Origin: Olivibacter sitiensis DSM 17696
GTDB taxonomy: Bacteria; Bacteroidota; Bacteroidia; Sphingobacteriales; Sphingobacteriaceae
NCBI RefSeq assembly: GCF_000427965.1
Contig: NZ_ATZA01000016.1
Coordinates: 181-64,180 of the forward strand
Reading direction: 5' to 3'
Length of the DNA stretch: 64,000 bases
In this document: piece by piece, positions 1 to 8,674 of the stretch
Layout of the letters: every line of letters begins with the position of its first letter
Position numbering within the stretch: position 1 is the stretch's first letter
Notes under the pieces: model-generated
Seen by the model: only the letters and a program-made list of their open reading frames with translations
What the model was told of the DNA's origin: nothing
Database searches by the model: none
Made by a program: the position numbers and the translations under genes

Positions 1-152
1 GGCTTTTTTATCTAATGAAAATATTTACTGATAATCAGTAAGTTAAGTGAGTTTATTGCCTGTTTTTAAGTTTATCCGTTTGGTAGTGATTCTTTATATT
101 AGTTGTGGTAATGCCTGTGGTGCCTTACCTTTGTTGCGTTACACAAATAATT

Positions 153-548
153 ATGGAAAAAACAAAAAGAGTTCACGAAGGGCGAAATATCAAACGGTTT
201 AGGGAAATGCTGGGTATAAAACAGGAAACGCTTGCTTTCCAGCTTGGTGAGACTTGGACACAAAAGAAGATTTCCCAACTTGAAGCCAAGGAATGGATTG
301 AGCGTGATATATTGGAACAGGTTGCGGCTATTCTCAACGTTAGCCCAGAAGTTATCCAGCGTTTCGATGAGGAAGCCGCAATCAATATCATTTCCAGCAC
401 TCTTCACGACAACGCTGGTTCGGTGTTTTACAATTTTAGTCCGATTGACAAACTTGTCGAAGCGTATGAGGAAAACAGAAAACTCTATGAGCGCCTGTTG
501 GAAAGCGAACGTGAAAAATTGGAGATGTTGAAGTCAAAAAAACGCTAA
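153..548 (+). CDS. XRE-family HTH regulator of the island
   Basis: A 131-residue cytoplasmic DNA-binding protein. The N-terminal part has a Cro/C1-type helix-turn-helix (KRFREMLGIKQETLAFQLG, then a recognition helix near QKKISQLE). The C-terminal third is a charged, probably coiled-coil helix (AYEENRKLYERLLESEREK). The frame is open further upstream from an ATG at 105, but that extension is cysteine- and valine-rich and unlike the family, so I take the ATG at 153. It converges on the mobilization gene ending at 578 and may control the island's transfer or maintenance genes; its target is unknown. Confidence 0.75.
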   Translation: MEKTKRVHEGRNIKRFREMLGIKQETLAFQLGETWTQKKISQLEAKEWIERDILEQVAAILNVSPEVIQRFDEEAAINIISSTLHDNAGSVFYNFSPIDKLVEAYEENRKLYERLLESEREKLEMLKSKKR

Positions 549-577
549 ACTGCTAAGTAATGCGAGATGTCTAAATC

Positions 578-1237
578 CTAATTTTTCTTAATCTTATTTA
601 CTTTTTCACGTGCTTTTTTTGCATCTTCTTTTGCTTTCTTTGCCTCCTTCTCGGATTGCTCCGCATTCTCTTCGGCTTTTCTAATGGCGAGCAATCTTTC
701 TTCTTCCTGCTTCACCCAAATTTCAAGTTGCTTGGGATTGTTGTTGTATATGGAATCAATATCCAGTGATACCTGTGGATAAAAAAGTCTGACCATTCGG
801 AATTTGATGTCACTGTTTTTCAGAGCGGAGTTTGACCGCCAAAGCTGAAAGCTGGCGAAAAGAGAAAGAGCCAACACAAGTAACAGTATAATCCCTGTAA
901 TGATATAGGGTCTTTGTTTGTCTGTGAAACGATGTTCTAACTGAAATTTCATTTGCTTGGGCATTTTACCTATTATATTTCCCTGCTTGGTCTGCTGTTC
1001 CTTTATATCAATTATATCCGCGCCAAGGGTGGCTATTTGGCTGTTGTTTGACGCTTGCAGTTCCGCAAGGTATTCAACCGTTGCAACATGTTCCAATTTC
1101 TTTGTTATCTGTGCGATTTCCGCCGAATAGTCTTTAGATTCTGATTGCTGTTTTTCGAGTTGTTGCACACGTTTGTCCATTAGTACGACTATCTCCTGTT
1201 GGTCTTTAACGGCGGTCTGTAATTCCTGTTCGTTCAT
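578..1237 (-). CDS. Mobilization-associated coiled-coil membrane protein, copy 1
   Basis: A 219-residue protein with one clear membrane segment at about residues 111-130 (YIITGIILLLVLALSLFASF). It is flanked by an N-terminal coiled coil (residues 5-60) and a C-terminal Lys/Glu/Ala-rich helix. It starts 12 bases after the relaxase stop, so it is probably the last gene of the mobilization operon. A diverged copy sits in the same place after the second relaxase (12131-12787). I recognise no named family. A role in tethering the relaxosome to the membrane or to a helper secretion channel is inference from position and topology only. Confidence 0.7.
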   Translation of the reverse strand: MNEQELQTAVKDQQEIVVLMDKRVQQLEKQQSESKDYSAEIAQITKKLEHVATVEYLAELQASNNSQIATLGADIIDIKEQQTKQGNIIGKMPKQMKFQLEHRFTDKQRPYIITGIILLLVLALSLFASFQLWRSNSALKNSDIKFRMVRLFYPQVSLDIDSIYNNNPKQLEIWVKQEEERLLAIRKAEENAEQSEKEAKKAKEDAKKAREKVNKIKKN

Positions 1238-1249
1238 ATTCTTTTTTGT

Positions 1250-2197
1250 TTATCGTCTTATTCCCCTTGATTTTTCTTCTTCGGGTTTCTTTTTTTTCTT
1301 GCGCCACGTTGGGTCGGGTTCGGGTTCTATCGAAGCGGGCATGTTCAATAGGTCACCAAGCAAGCCCAATCCCGTTTCATATGTTTCTGACCGCTGTTCC
1401 TGCTGTCCGAGTACCTCCCTTATCTGGTCGGCAAGCGTAGTGGACTGTGATATTTCCGTTCCCCGATTGTGGCTTAACTGTTTCTCCATACTGGCGAAAC
1501 TAAATTTGCGGTCGATTGCCGAGCCTTTGAACTTTACGCTTTCCTTTTCAAAGGAAATGCCCTGCACCTCGTTGGTTCCGCTACGGTACTTGTAATGCAT
1601 CCCGATGCCCTGCCTTGCAAGCATGGCTTCCACCTGCTTCCATGTGGTGGCTTTCGCCATGACGAGTTTAAGGGCATCGTGTATGGCAAAGCGCAACCTG
1701 TCATTGCCACGCAACGCCTGCCTGTTCACCTTTGCCTTGCCCTTACCGAGATGGTAACCGTAACGCTCGGTCATCTCCCTGCATAACTTTCGGCTCTTGT
1801 GCCAATGGTTGAAATTGCCTATCGTCTTTCCATCGTTGTCCACTCGGTTGTAGACGATATGGAGATGCGGATGTTTTTTATCCGTATGCAGTACGGTTAT
1901 GTATTGGGTATTCTTGATGCCCATTTTTTCCATGTATTCCCTTGCGTGTTCCGCCATCTTCTCCACGGTAAGTTTATCCCTGTCCTCGTTGCTCCAACTT
2001 AGCACGGTATGGCCTACGGCATTGCCAAGCTGTGGGCGCATCTTCCGCTGTGCGTTAAGGTCTGCAACAATCGCCTTGATGTCGTAATCCCTAACGCCTG
2101 CCGAATCCAAAACTGAGGATTTCCCCCGTTCCAACAGGTAACGGACGCAACCGCCGAAACTCTTGCCCGTAATAACCTTAGCTATCATCCTTACCAA
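1250..2197 (-). CDS. MOBP-type relaxase, copy 1
   Basis: A 315-residue relaxase that would nick the island's oriT and pilot the strand during conjugal transfer. The N-terminal SFGGCVRYLLER carries the likely catalytic tyrosine (about residue 20). HTVLSWSNEDR and the histidine motif HTDKKHPHLHIVYNRV match the three-histidine metal site of MOBP relaxases. The C-terminal part is Lys/Arg-rich, ending in a basic tail. The start overlaps the mobC stop by 20 bases, as usual in Bacteroidota mobilization operons. No coupling protein or type IV secretion genes lie in the window, so transfer would depend on a helper element. Confidence 0.9.
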   Translation of the reverse strand: MVRMIAKVITGKSFGGCVRYLLERGKSSVLDSAGVRDYDIKAIVADLNAQRKMRPQLGNAVGHTVLSWSNEDRDKLTVEKMAEHAREYMEKMGIKNTQYITVLHTDKKHPHLHIVYNRVDNDGKTIGNFNHWHKSRKLCREMTERYGYHLGKGKAKVNRQALRGNDRLRFAIHDALKLVMAKATTWKQVEAMLARQGIGMHYKYRSGTNEVQGISFEKESVKFKGSAIDRKFSFASMEKQLSHNRGTEISQSTTLADQIREVLGQQEQRSETYETGLGLLGDLLNMPASIEPEPDPTWRKKKKKPEEEKSRGIRR

Positions 2198-2558
2198 TCC
2201 TTTCCATTAACCGCTCCACTTCGCCAATTAATCCGCGCAGATCCGTCATGATTGACACAAGCCCTCCCTTGTGTGCAAGCTTGGTCAACTGGTTGAGGTT
2301 GTTCGCCATGCCCGACAATGTGCGCAGGTGCCCTGTTTCTTTTTCTGACAGCCTCGGCCTTATCACGGCAACCTTTGCGGACTGCCGGAACCAATCGCTT
2401 ATCCGCATGCCCGCATTTCTCGCTTTCCCTGCAATCGCCAAACGTTCGGTTGGGGTTATCCGTACCACGAGCGAAACGCTTCGGGTGATTGCTTTTTTCG
2501 GACGGCCACGCTTGCGTGTTTTTCCGTCCGTTCCTTTTTCTTTCGCCAATTTTTTCAT
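2178..2558 (-). CDS. MobC-like relaxosome protein, copy 1
   Basis: A 126-residue basic protein. A Lys/Arg-rich N-terminus (KTRKRGRPKKA) is followed by a ribbon-helix-helix-like segment (SVSLVVRITPTERLAIAGKA). The MobC signature LSGMANNLNQLTKLAH lies near residues 80-95. Family knowledge: MobC proteins bind oriT and help the relaxase open the DNA. It differs from the second copy (13752-14132) at 7 of 126 positions by direct reading. It is encoded just downstream of the candidate oriT and overlaps the relaxase start. Confidence 0.88.
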   Translation of the reverse strand: MKKLAKEKGTDGKTRKRGRPKKAITRSVSLVVRITPTERLAIAGKARNAGMRISDWFRQSAKVAVIRPRLSEKETGHLRTLSGMANNLNQLTKLAHKGGLVSIMTDLRGLIGEVERLMERIGKDDS

Positions 2559-2773
2559 TGGTGAACCTCCCCAAGTTTACGGACTGCGACCATCGGGAGC
2601 ATCCGCCGTTCCCCACACGACGGAGCGTGGGGAAACGGTTTTTTGCATTGCAAAAAAATAAACTTCTCCCTACAGGGCGACAAAGGTTTACCTTTGGAGA
2701 ACTGATAGCGGATTGCGTGTCTTTCCGGCAATCTTTCCGCTCTTTGCAGGTGCTATTCTCCATCTTCTCCTCC
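2559..2773. other. Candidate oriT region, copy 1
   Basis: This is the non-coding stretch between the small HTH gene and mobC. It holds three inverted repeats in a row: TTCCCCAC/GTGGGGAA (about 2609-2635), TTTTTTGCA-T-TGCAAAAAA (about 2639-2658), and CAAAGGT-tt-ACCTTTG (about 2682-2697). The same three structures recur before the second mobC (14133-14327), while loop bases differ (cgacg against ccgcg). Conserved stems with drifting loops next to mobC fit an origin of transfer. The nick site cannot be placed by eye. Confidence 0.6.
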
Positions 2774-3031
2774 CTACATCAGCTTTTGGATGTCCTCGTA
2801 TTTGTAGTACATCAGTCCGCCGATTTTCTTGAACGGCAATGTACCATTCACACGTAAATTTTGGAGCGTGCCTGCGGATATGCCGAGCAACTTGCGCACC
2901 TCATAGCTTTTGAGCCAAGCCCTCAGTTCATGTCGGTGTTTTCTCGGATGGGGGCTGTGCTTTCTGATTTCCTCGAATAGTTCCTTTTTGAATTTTTCGA
3001 GGTCATCCCTCGTGATAAGCTCTACGTTCAT
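2774..3031 (-). CDS. Small excisionase-like HTH protein, copy 1
   Basis: An 85-residue protein with a MerR/HTH_17-type winged helix: LKSYEVRKLLGISAGTLQNLR, then the wing GTLPFKKIGGLMYYKYEDIQKLM. Such proteins in Bacteroidota elements act as excisionases or regulators of excision and mobilization. Compared with copy 2 (92 residues) it ends early: the GAG after the KLM codons is TAG here, removing seven acidic residues. The HTH itself is intact. It lies upstream of the candidate oriT and mobC on the same strand. Confidence 0.82.
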   Translation of the reverse strand: MNVELITRDDLEKFKKELFEEIRKHSPHPRKHRHELRAWLKSYEVRKLLGISAGTLQNLRVNGTLPFKKIGGLMYYKYEDIQKLM

Positions 3032-3140
3032 CTTTCCTCCTTTGTTATCGTTAAAAAATCTGTTACCCTGCGGACGGAAACGAACGGTATGTTTCCGTCC
3101 GCTTTTGGTACAAAGGAATGGAGTAAAGCTGTTCAGAGGA

Positions 3141-3163
3141 TGACCATTATAGGCATTTGGTCA
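3141..3163. promoter_or_regulatory. Conserved dyad TGACCA-N11-TGGTCA, copy 1
   Basis: A 23-bp dyad with arms TGACCA and TGGTCA sits about 110 bp upstream of the small HTH gene. The same arms and 11-bp spacer length occur before the second HTH copy at 14712-14734, while the spacer bases differ at four positions. Clear similarity between the two modules stops just beyond this site. An operator or recombinase-accessory site is the likely meaning; the binding protein is unknown. Confidence 0.5.
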
Positions 3164-3331
3164 ATTTTGGGTGAAGGTGTACAGATTTTTGTGACTCTCT
3201 ATCGAGGAGAGTATTGTTAGGTTTGTGGCTAATGGGCATTATTTGCCAAAAAATATACTCTTGTATTGATATACTTCCAAAATCGAACTAAAGGACTATG
3301 GTATTAATCATGCATTATGTGCTATAACCTG

Positions 3332-4144
3332 TCATTTTTTAATCAGTTCTGCCGTCATATCGAGTTTGTTGTGAATTTCAATAAACAGTCTTTGAAATTT
3401 TTTAAACCTATCTTCACTTGAAATACTTGTCACCACGGCGATTGCACTTCCATAAAGTTTGTTGTGTCGTATCATCTGTCCAAGTAGTCTGTCATATTCT
3501 GATTGCGAAGGGTCTTTTTTTACTTCTATTGGAAATTTTTTATTGAGCAATAAGTCTGGATTACTTTCTCCAACTTCTTCTTCGAGTTTGAAATGCTTCT
3601 CAAGATAGTTTCTTAGCTCAATCTTATAACCTTCTTCAATTATCCTTTTTCTATCTGGTGTCCAACTTAGTAGTTTATCAACAATCTCTTTGAATGTCTT
3701 GTTAGTTTTGTCTGTATTTGTGGTTTCTGCCGTAGATTTTATTATTTCAATTACATCTTTCCAGTGTGGTCTATCCGAATACTCCTTGACGAAAACATTT
3801 GGAATTTCACTCCATTTTATGTTGTGAACTTTACTAATCCCTTCAATAGAAGGCCTTAATTTTGCTTGTGTCCAATCTGCAATTACTGGAAGTGAATTGT
3901 TTCTTCTTACAAGTTCTCCATACTGGTCGAGAATTTGATTGATTGGTGTTCTTTCCATTACAAGAAGGTTTGGATTGTCGCCACATTCTTCTTGAAGTTT
4001 GGAATAAGCGTTTCGTCCAAAAACTTCGTCAAGTTTTCGTTTGTGAACACCACAGAATTTTAAAAAGTCTTTACACAAAGGTTTTTGTCCCTTATTTAAG
4101 TCTTTAAGTTTTTTGTATTGTTCAATAAAATTTTCTTTGTTCAT
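3332..4144 (-). CDS. PD-(D/E)XK-type nuclease domain protein, possible defence gene
   Basis: A protein of about 270 residues, AT-rich compared with the adjacent mobilization genes. The C-terminal third carries a restriction-endonuclease-like core: an upstream Glu in YKIELRNYLEKHF, then NPDLLL and PIEVKK, giving D197, E207 and K209 counted from the ATG at 4144. The N-terminal half looks like two divergent helical repeats, vaguely like homing-endonuclease-associated repeats. A GTG at 4204 would add 20 residues, but a promoter-like element at 4165-4195 overlaps that extension, so I prefer 4144. It stands alone, with no methylase beside it. Defence or DNA-repair use is inferred. Confidence 0.65.
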   Translation of the reverse strand: MNKENFIEQYKKLKDLNKGQKPLCKDFLKFCGVHKRKLDEVFGRNAYSKLQEECGDNPNLLVMERTPINQILDQYGELVRRNNSLPVIADWTQAKLRPSIEGISKVHNIKWSEIPNVFVKEYSDRPHWKDVIEIIKSTAETTNTDKTNKTFKEIVDKLLSWTPDRKRIIEEGYKIELRNYLEKHFKLEEEVGESNPDLLLNKKFPIEVKKDPSQSEYDRLLGQMIRHNKLYGSAIAVVTSISSEDRFKKFQRLFIEIHNKLDMTAELIKK

Positions 4145-4164
4145 ATCAATAGGCTTGCGCATCT

Positions 4165-4195
4165 CAAATATATGTGCAATAATCCAATCTCCCAA
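4165..4195 (-). promoter_or_regulatory. Bacteroidota-type promoter of the nuclease gene
   Basis: On the minus strand, a perfect TAnnTTTG -7 element (TATATTTG, complement of 4165-4172) lies 20 bp downstream of a TTG -33 core (complement of 4193-4195). The predicted transcript start would fall a few bases before the ATG at 4144, which supports that start over the longer GTG start. Confidence 0.5.
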
Positions 4196-4367
4196 GTTTG
4201 CCACTTAAAAACTATTTTTGGCGTCTTTACTTCTCGTCACTTGCTATACCGAGTTTTTTACAAAACCATTACGTGTTTTGTACATTATTTTCTGCTCCTC
4301 TATAAGTTTATACGCAATATCTCTATAAATACGACACTAATCTTCTTCGGGTACAATCTTAAAAAAC

Positions 4368-4820
4368 TTGTCCTTTTCCCTTATCGGGCGGTATTTTGTA
4401 CCTCGTTTTTCTTTATCGGCAGTAAACCTGCTCCTTGAGGTTGCTTCTGTTATGGACGGCCAAAGGACGGAAACCGAAAAAGAAATAGTACAGGACACCA
4501 ACAACCTGTTTTACAAATTCACCGAACTCGTACAGGAAAATGTAACTGCTCATCAGGATGTACAGTTTTATGCTGATCAATTATTCATCACGAGTAAATA
4601 TTTGATCAGCATTGTAAAAAAAGCGACAGGGAAAACACCGCACGTCATTATTGATGAATACCTGCTTAAAGAAGCCTATATTTTGTTGGGATATCCGGAA
4701 AAGACTATTTCACAAATCGCATTTGATACAGGATTTAATTCTCCTTCTTCCTTCGGACGTTTTTTTAAAAAACATGCTTCCATTTCGCCGCAGGAATACA
4801 GAAAACGACAGTCACTGTAA
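4368..4820 (+). pseudogene. AraC-family regulator, 5'-truncated
   Basis: The reading frame encodes only the C-terminal DNA-binding half of an AraC regulator: two helix-turn-helix motifs (DVQFYADQLFITSKYLISIVKKATG and ISQIAFDTGFNSPSSFGRFFKKH) ending in ISPQEYRKR. Family members are about 290-300 residues; here the N-terminal sensing domain is missing. Residues before the first ATG (4452) still look like AraC linker (RYFVPRFSLSAVNLLLEVASVM), so the gene was cut rather than mis-started. It lies 100 bases before the oleate hydratase gene, which it probably once controlled. A 122-residue DNA-binding stub from 4452 could still be made. Confidence 0.72.
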
Positions 4821-4917
4821 TAAAAGCGAATTATTGCATACGATTGGCGAATTTGGGGATATGATAAGAATTTGAGTACATCGTACCTTTACTTTATGAA
4901 TTTAAAACATTTAAGAT

Positions 4918-6864
4918 ATGGATTCAATAACTTCAAAATTCGACAAAGCTTTAAAGGCTTCTAATGTTTATGGACATGTAGACCATCAACCCGACAGCAG
5001 TAAAGAAACTCCGAAAAATACACCGGAAAAATCCTACCCTTTTTCAGACCAAATAGGCAACTATCAACGAAACAAAGGTATTCCTACGAAATCATACAAA
5101 GACAGCAAAGTTTATATCGTAGGAAGTGGAATTGCAGGTCTGTCCGCCGCATACTATTTTATCCGTGACGGACATTTTACACCGGAGAACATTACCTTTA
5201 TCGAACAGCTTCATATCGATGGAGGGTCTTTGGATGGTGCCGGAAATGCAAAAGACGGTTATATCATCCGAGGCGGTCGTGAGATGGACTGTACTTATGA
5301 AAATCTATGGGATATTTTTCAGGACATTCCCGCATTGGAAATGCCTGCTCCGTACAGCGTTTTGGACGAATATCGCTTGGTAAACGACAATGATTCCAAC
5401 TATTCTATCGCAAGGTTGATACACCAGCAGGGAAAAGTAAAGGATTTCAGCAAATTCGGACTGAATAAAAAAGACCAGCTGGCCATCATCAAGTTATTAT
5501 TGAAGAAAAAGGAAGAGCTGGACGACGTCACCATCGAAGAATACTTCAGTAACACCTTTATCGAAAGTAATTTCTGGACATTCTGGCGTACGATGTTTGC
5601 TTTTGAAAACTGGCACAGTTTACTCGAATTCAAGCTGTATATGCATCGTTTCCTGCACGCCATCGACGGACTGAATGACCTTTCTTCCCTGATTTTCCCG
5701 AAATACAACCAGTACGATACCTTTGTAACGCCACTCGGAAGATGGCTGAAAGAGAAAGGCGTAAAAATACAGCTCAATACCTTGGTAAAAGATTTGGATA
5801 TGCTAATCAATGCCGATGGAAAAGTCGTGAAAGGAATCATAACGGAGCAGGACGGAAAAGAAGTGGTCATTCCTGTATCGGAAAATGATTTTGTGATCGT
5901 TACCACCGGTTCGATGACCGAAGACACCTCTTACGGCAACAACACGATAGTACCCGTATTGGCAGTAGACAACAGCACCAGCGGACAAAGTACCGGGTGG
6001 AAACTCTGGAAAAATCTGGCAGCGAAATCGCCTGTTTTTGGTAAACCGGAGAAATTTTGCAGCAATATTGAGAAATCATCATGGGAATCCGTCACATTGA
6101 CGTGTAAGCCTTCCGCACTGATCGAAAAATTAAAAGAATATTCGGTAAACGATCCCTACTCGGGCAAAACCGTTACCGGAGGTATCATCACAATTACAGA
6201 TTCCAACTGGCTAATGAGCTTTACCTGTAACCGCCAGCCGCATTTCCCAACTCAGCCGGATGATGTATTGGTACTTTGGGTATATGCCCTATTTATGGAC
6301 AAAGAAGGTAATTACATCAAAAAAACAATGCCGGCGTGTACCGGAAACGAGATCCTTACGGAATTGTGCTACCATTTGGGAATTGTAGACCAAATCGATG
6401 ATGTCATCGACAACACGATTGTTCGTACCGCTTATATGCCTTACATCACATCGATGTTCATGCCGAGAGCCAAAGGAGATCGCCCTAACATCGTACCGGA
6501 AGGATGCAAAAACCTTGGTTTAATAGGGCAGTTTGTGGAAACCAATAACGATGTGGTATTCACGATGGAAAGTTCCGTAAGAACCTCGAGGGTAGCGATT
6601 TACGAATTGTTAAACCTTAACAAGCAGGTACCGGATATCAACCCGTTACAGTACGATATCCGCCATTTGCTGAAAGCGACCAAAACCCTAAATGACGACA
6701 AGCCGTTTTTAGGAGAAGGATTGTTGAAAAAAATCCTGAAAGGAAGCTACTTTGAGCATATACTACCAATCGGTTCCGATACGCACCACGAAGAAGAAAA
6801 AGAATCCTTCTTAGCAGAGCAATTTGGAAAATTCAGGGATTGGGTCGGAGGTATCAGAGGATAA
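4918..6864 (+). CDS. ohyA: Oleate hydratase (MCRA family)
   Basis: A 648-residue FAD-dependent hydratase that adds water to the cis-9 double bond of free unsaturated fatty acids, giving 10-hydroxy acids. The nucleotide-binding motif [10 protein letters not shown] is at about 69-78. RGGREMD places Glu122, and FKLYMHRF places Tyr241; these are the numbers of the catalytic pair known for Elizabethkingia meningoseptica OhyA, so the length and register match the Bacteroidota form. The N-terminal 60 residues are the usual family extension. It is followed by a hydroxyacyl-CoA dehydrogenase gene. Likely role: detoxifying or using host or plant unsaturated fatty acids. Confidence 0.95.
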   Translation: MDSITSKFDKALKASNVYGHVDHQPDSSKETPKNTPEKSYPFSDQIGNYQRNKGIPTKSYKDSKVYIVGSGIAGLSAAYYFIRDGHFTPENITFIEQLHIDGGSLDGAGNAKDGYIIRGGREMDCTYENLWDIFQDIPALEMPAPYSVLDEYRLVNDNDSNYSIARLIHQQGKVKDFSKFGLNKKDQLAIIKLLLKKKEELDDVTIEEYFSNTFIESNFWTFWRTMFAFENWHSLLEFKLYMHRFLHAIDGLNDLSSLIFPKYNQYDTFVTPLGRWLKEKGVKIQLNTLVKDLDMLINADGKVVKGIITEQDGKEVVIPVSENDFVIVTTGSMTEDTSYGNNTIVPVLAVDNSTSGQSTGWKLWKNLAAKSPVFGKPEKFCSNIEKSSWESVTLTCKPSALIEKLKEYSVNDPYSGKTVTGGIITITDSNWLMSFTCNRQPHFPTQPDDVLVLWVYALFMDKEGNYIKKTMPACTGNEILTELCYHLGIVDQIDDVIDNTIVRTAYMPYITSMFMPRAKGDRPNIVPEGCKNLGLIGQFVETNNDVVFTMESSVRTSRVAIYELLNLNKQVPDINPLQYDIRHLLKATKTLNDDKPFLGEGLLKKILKGSYFEHILPIGSDTHHEEEKESFLAEQFGKFRDWVGGIRG

Positions 6865-6916
6865 CACGAGAATATCCCGTAACAGAAGAACGTTGAAACT
6901 GATTTAATAATTAACA

Positions 6917-6965
6917 GGAAGTGTCTAAAACCGCCATATTTGAAGGCTTTTTAGACACCTTCCTC
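6917..6965. terminator. Inverted repeat between ohyA and the dehydrogenase gene
   Basis: AGGAAGTGTCTAAAA and its near-complement (ending in TTTTAGACACCTTCCT) flank an 18-base loop. The stem has one unpaired base. It ends 18 bases before the next ATG. It could be an attenuating terminator, an mRNA-processing stem, or a remnant of a small mobile element; the sequence alone does not decide. Confidence 0.5.
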
Positions 6966-6982
6966 TCTTAAAATTTCAAAAT

Positions 6983-7879
6983 ATGAACTTTAAAAATGTA
7001 ACCATAGCAGGAAGCGGTGTTTTGGGCTATCAGATAGCTTTCCAGACCGCCTTTCACGGATTCAATGTGACCGTGTACGATATCAACGACAAGGTTTTGG
7101 ATAAAGCCAAAGCCAAATTTGAGCTCATGAGCGAAGCATTCAAACGAGATTTGGGTGCTACTCAGGAACAGTTGGATGCCACATTCAAAAATCTGCATTA
7201 TAATTCCGACCTGAAAGAAGCGGTAAAAGATGCTGATTTAGTGATAGAAGCTGTTCCCGAAAATCCGCAAATTAAGCTGGATTTCTATCAGAAGCTTGCC
7301 AAGGCAGCACCGGAAAAAACGATTTTTGCGACCAACTCCTCTACGTTGCTACCAAGCCAGTTTGCGGATACTACCGGACGACCGGAAAAATTTGCCGCAC
7401 TTCATTTCGCCAATACCATCTGGATAAACAATACCGCAGAAATAATGGGACACGCGGACACAGATAGAGCGGTATTTGACGCGTTGGTAGATTTTGCAAA
7501 AGCCATTGGAATGGTTGCTTTACCGCTATATAAGGAACAGCCGGGATATATTCTAAACTCGCTGCTGGTTCCACTATTGAGTGCGGCAACCAATCTTTTG
7601 GTAAATGACGTCGCTGATTTTGAGACGATAGACAAAACCTGGATGGTAGCGACCGGAGCTCCGATGGGACCTTTTGGAATACTGGATGTGGTCGGTATCA
7701 CAACAGCCTATAACATCAACCAAATGCAGGCAGAAAAAACACAGGATCCGTTGAAAATAAAAACGGTCGAATATCTGAAAGAACAGTTTATTGACAAGAA
7801 TAAGCTTGGGGTAGCTACGGGAGAAGGTTTTTATAAATACCCGAATCCGGCATATAAGGAAAAGAATTTTCTGAAATAA
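6983..7879 (+). CDS. 3-hydroxyacyl-CoA dehydrogenase
   Basis: A 298-residue single-function NAD-dependent dehydrogenase of the 3-hydroxybutyryl-CoA dehydrogenase type, oxidising 3-hydroxyacyl-CoA in beta-oxidation. The Rossmann glycine motif is IAGSGVLGYQIA at the N-terminus. FATNSSTLLPS and ALHFANTIW correspond to the family's active-site segments with the catalytic histidine in ALHF. The C-terminal domain ends in GEGFYKYPNP. It has no hydratase domain. Placement after ohyA suggests it handles hydroxy-fatty-acid breakdown products; this is inference. Confidence 0.88.
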   Translation: MNFKNVTIAGSGVLGYQIAFQTAFHGFNVTVYDINDKVLDKAKAKFELMSEAFKRDLGATQEQLDATFKNLHYNSDLKEAVKDADLVIEAVPENPQIKLDFYQKLAKAAPEKTIFATNSSTLLPSQFADTTGRPEKFAALHFANTIWINNTAEIMGHADTDRAVFDALVDFAKAIGMVALPLYKEQPGYILNSLLVPLLSAATNLLVNDVADFETIDKTWMVATGAPMGPFGILDVVGITTAYNINQMQAEKTQDPLKIKTVEYLKEQFIDKNKLGVATGEGFYKYPNPAYKEKNFLK

Positions 7880-7898
7880 AGATTTGTTTGAAGAAATT

Positions 7899-8550
7899 AT
7901 GCCGAACAGTTTTTTGAGGAATTGGCTTCACCCATTCATCATTTTACTCTTACTTTTGTCAAGGACAGAATCTGTTAACGCTCAACGTATGAAAAGTTCT
8001 GTGAAACAAACATCAGGCTACATCAGCCAACCGAAAATTGGTAACCCGGGTTCGCACCAACTGTTTTATACATTGTTCGAGCCGGAAGATGTACCGGTCA
8101 AAGCTGCCGTTTTGATCCTGCACGGTATGCAGGAACACAGCGGACGCTATGCCGATTTTGCACGGTATCTGGCAAACAATGGCTTTGCCGTTCTTAGGCC
8201 ACGGTAAAACCGTCGAAAAAGATGAGGATTTAGTTTTTTTCCAAGACCGGCAATCCAAACAGCAAGTCATCGACGATGCCAAAAAAATGGCGATCTATTT
8301 AAAAGATCAACAACCTGATGTCCCTCATTTTCTGTTGGGGCATTCGATGGGATCTTTTATTGCCCGATGCTTGCTACAACAGGTAGGCAATGAGTTCGAT
8401 GGTGCCATTGTCGTAGGAACGGGTGGAAAAATAACCGGAATCGGATTTGCAAAAGTTTTTTTGGATATAGGTAATTTTATTGCTCCGGAGAAACGGAGCC
8501 TCTTCGTCAATAATTCGTTTGCCAAAATGACCCCTTGGCAGGAGTATTAA
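7899..8550 (+). pseudogene. Alpha/beta hydrolase (monoacylglycerol-lipase-like), frameshifted and truncated
   Basis: Frame one gives an exported hydrolase start (FIILLLLLSRTESVNAQ signal, then LILHGMQEHSGRYADFARYLANNGFAVL). It breaks at about 8193-8205, where the expected TYDHLGHG segment is reduced to LGHGKT in another frame. The second frame continues with FLLGHSMGSFIARCLL, the GHSMG nucleophile elbow. It stops after KMTPWQEY, far short of the usual 330-350 residues. So there is an internal deletion of about a dozen bases and a lost C-terminus with the catalytic Asp/His. The gene is not functional as written. The start is ATG 7899. Confidence 0.8.
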
Positions 8551-8674
8551 AACCAACCGTAGTATTCAATGCCAAAGGCCTTGAGATCTTTGGAAAGTAT
8601 AAGCTTGAGAAATTTTCCATAGTAAAGAGCAAAGCGTATTTACTATGGGATTAAAAATAGACCTTTCGGGGAGG

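Noticed and set aside
2191-2763. Long open frame on the minus strand across mobC and the oriT candidate
   Set aside because: It runs in another frame over a well-supported mobC gene and the inverted-repeat region, and its translation has no recognisable composition or domain.
3060-3110. Pairing of GGACGGAAAC and GTTTCCGTCC suggesting a CRISPR-like or terminator unit
   Set aside because: There is one such inverted repeat only, with no array of spaced repeats. No CRISPR array or cas gene is seen anywhere in the window.
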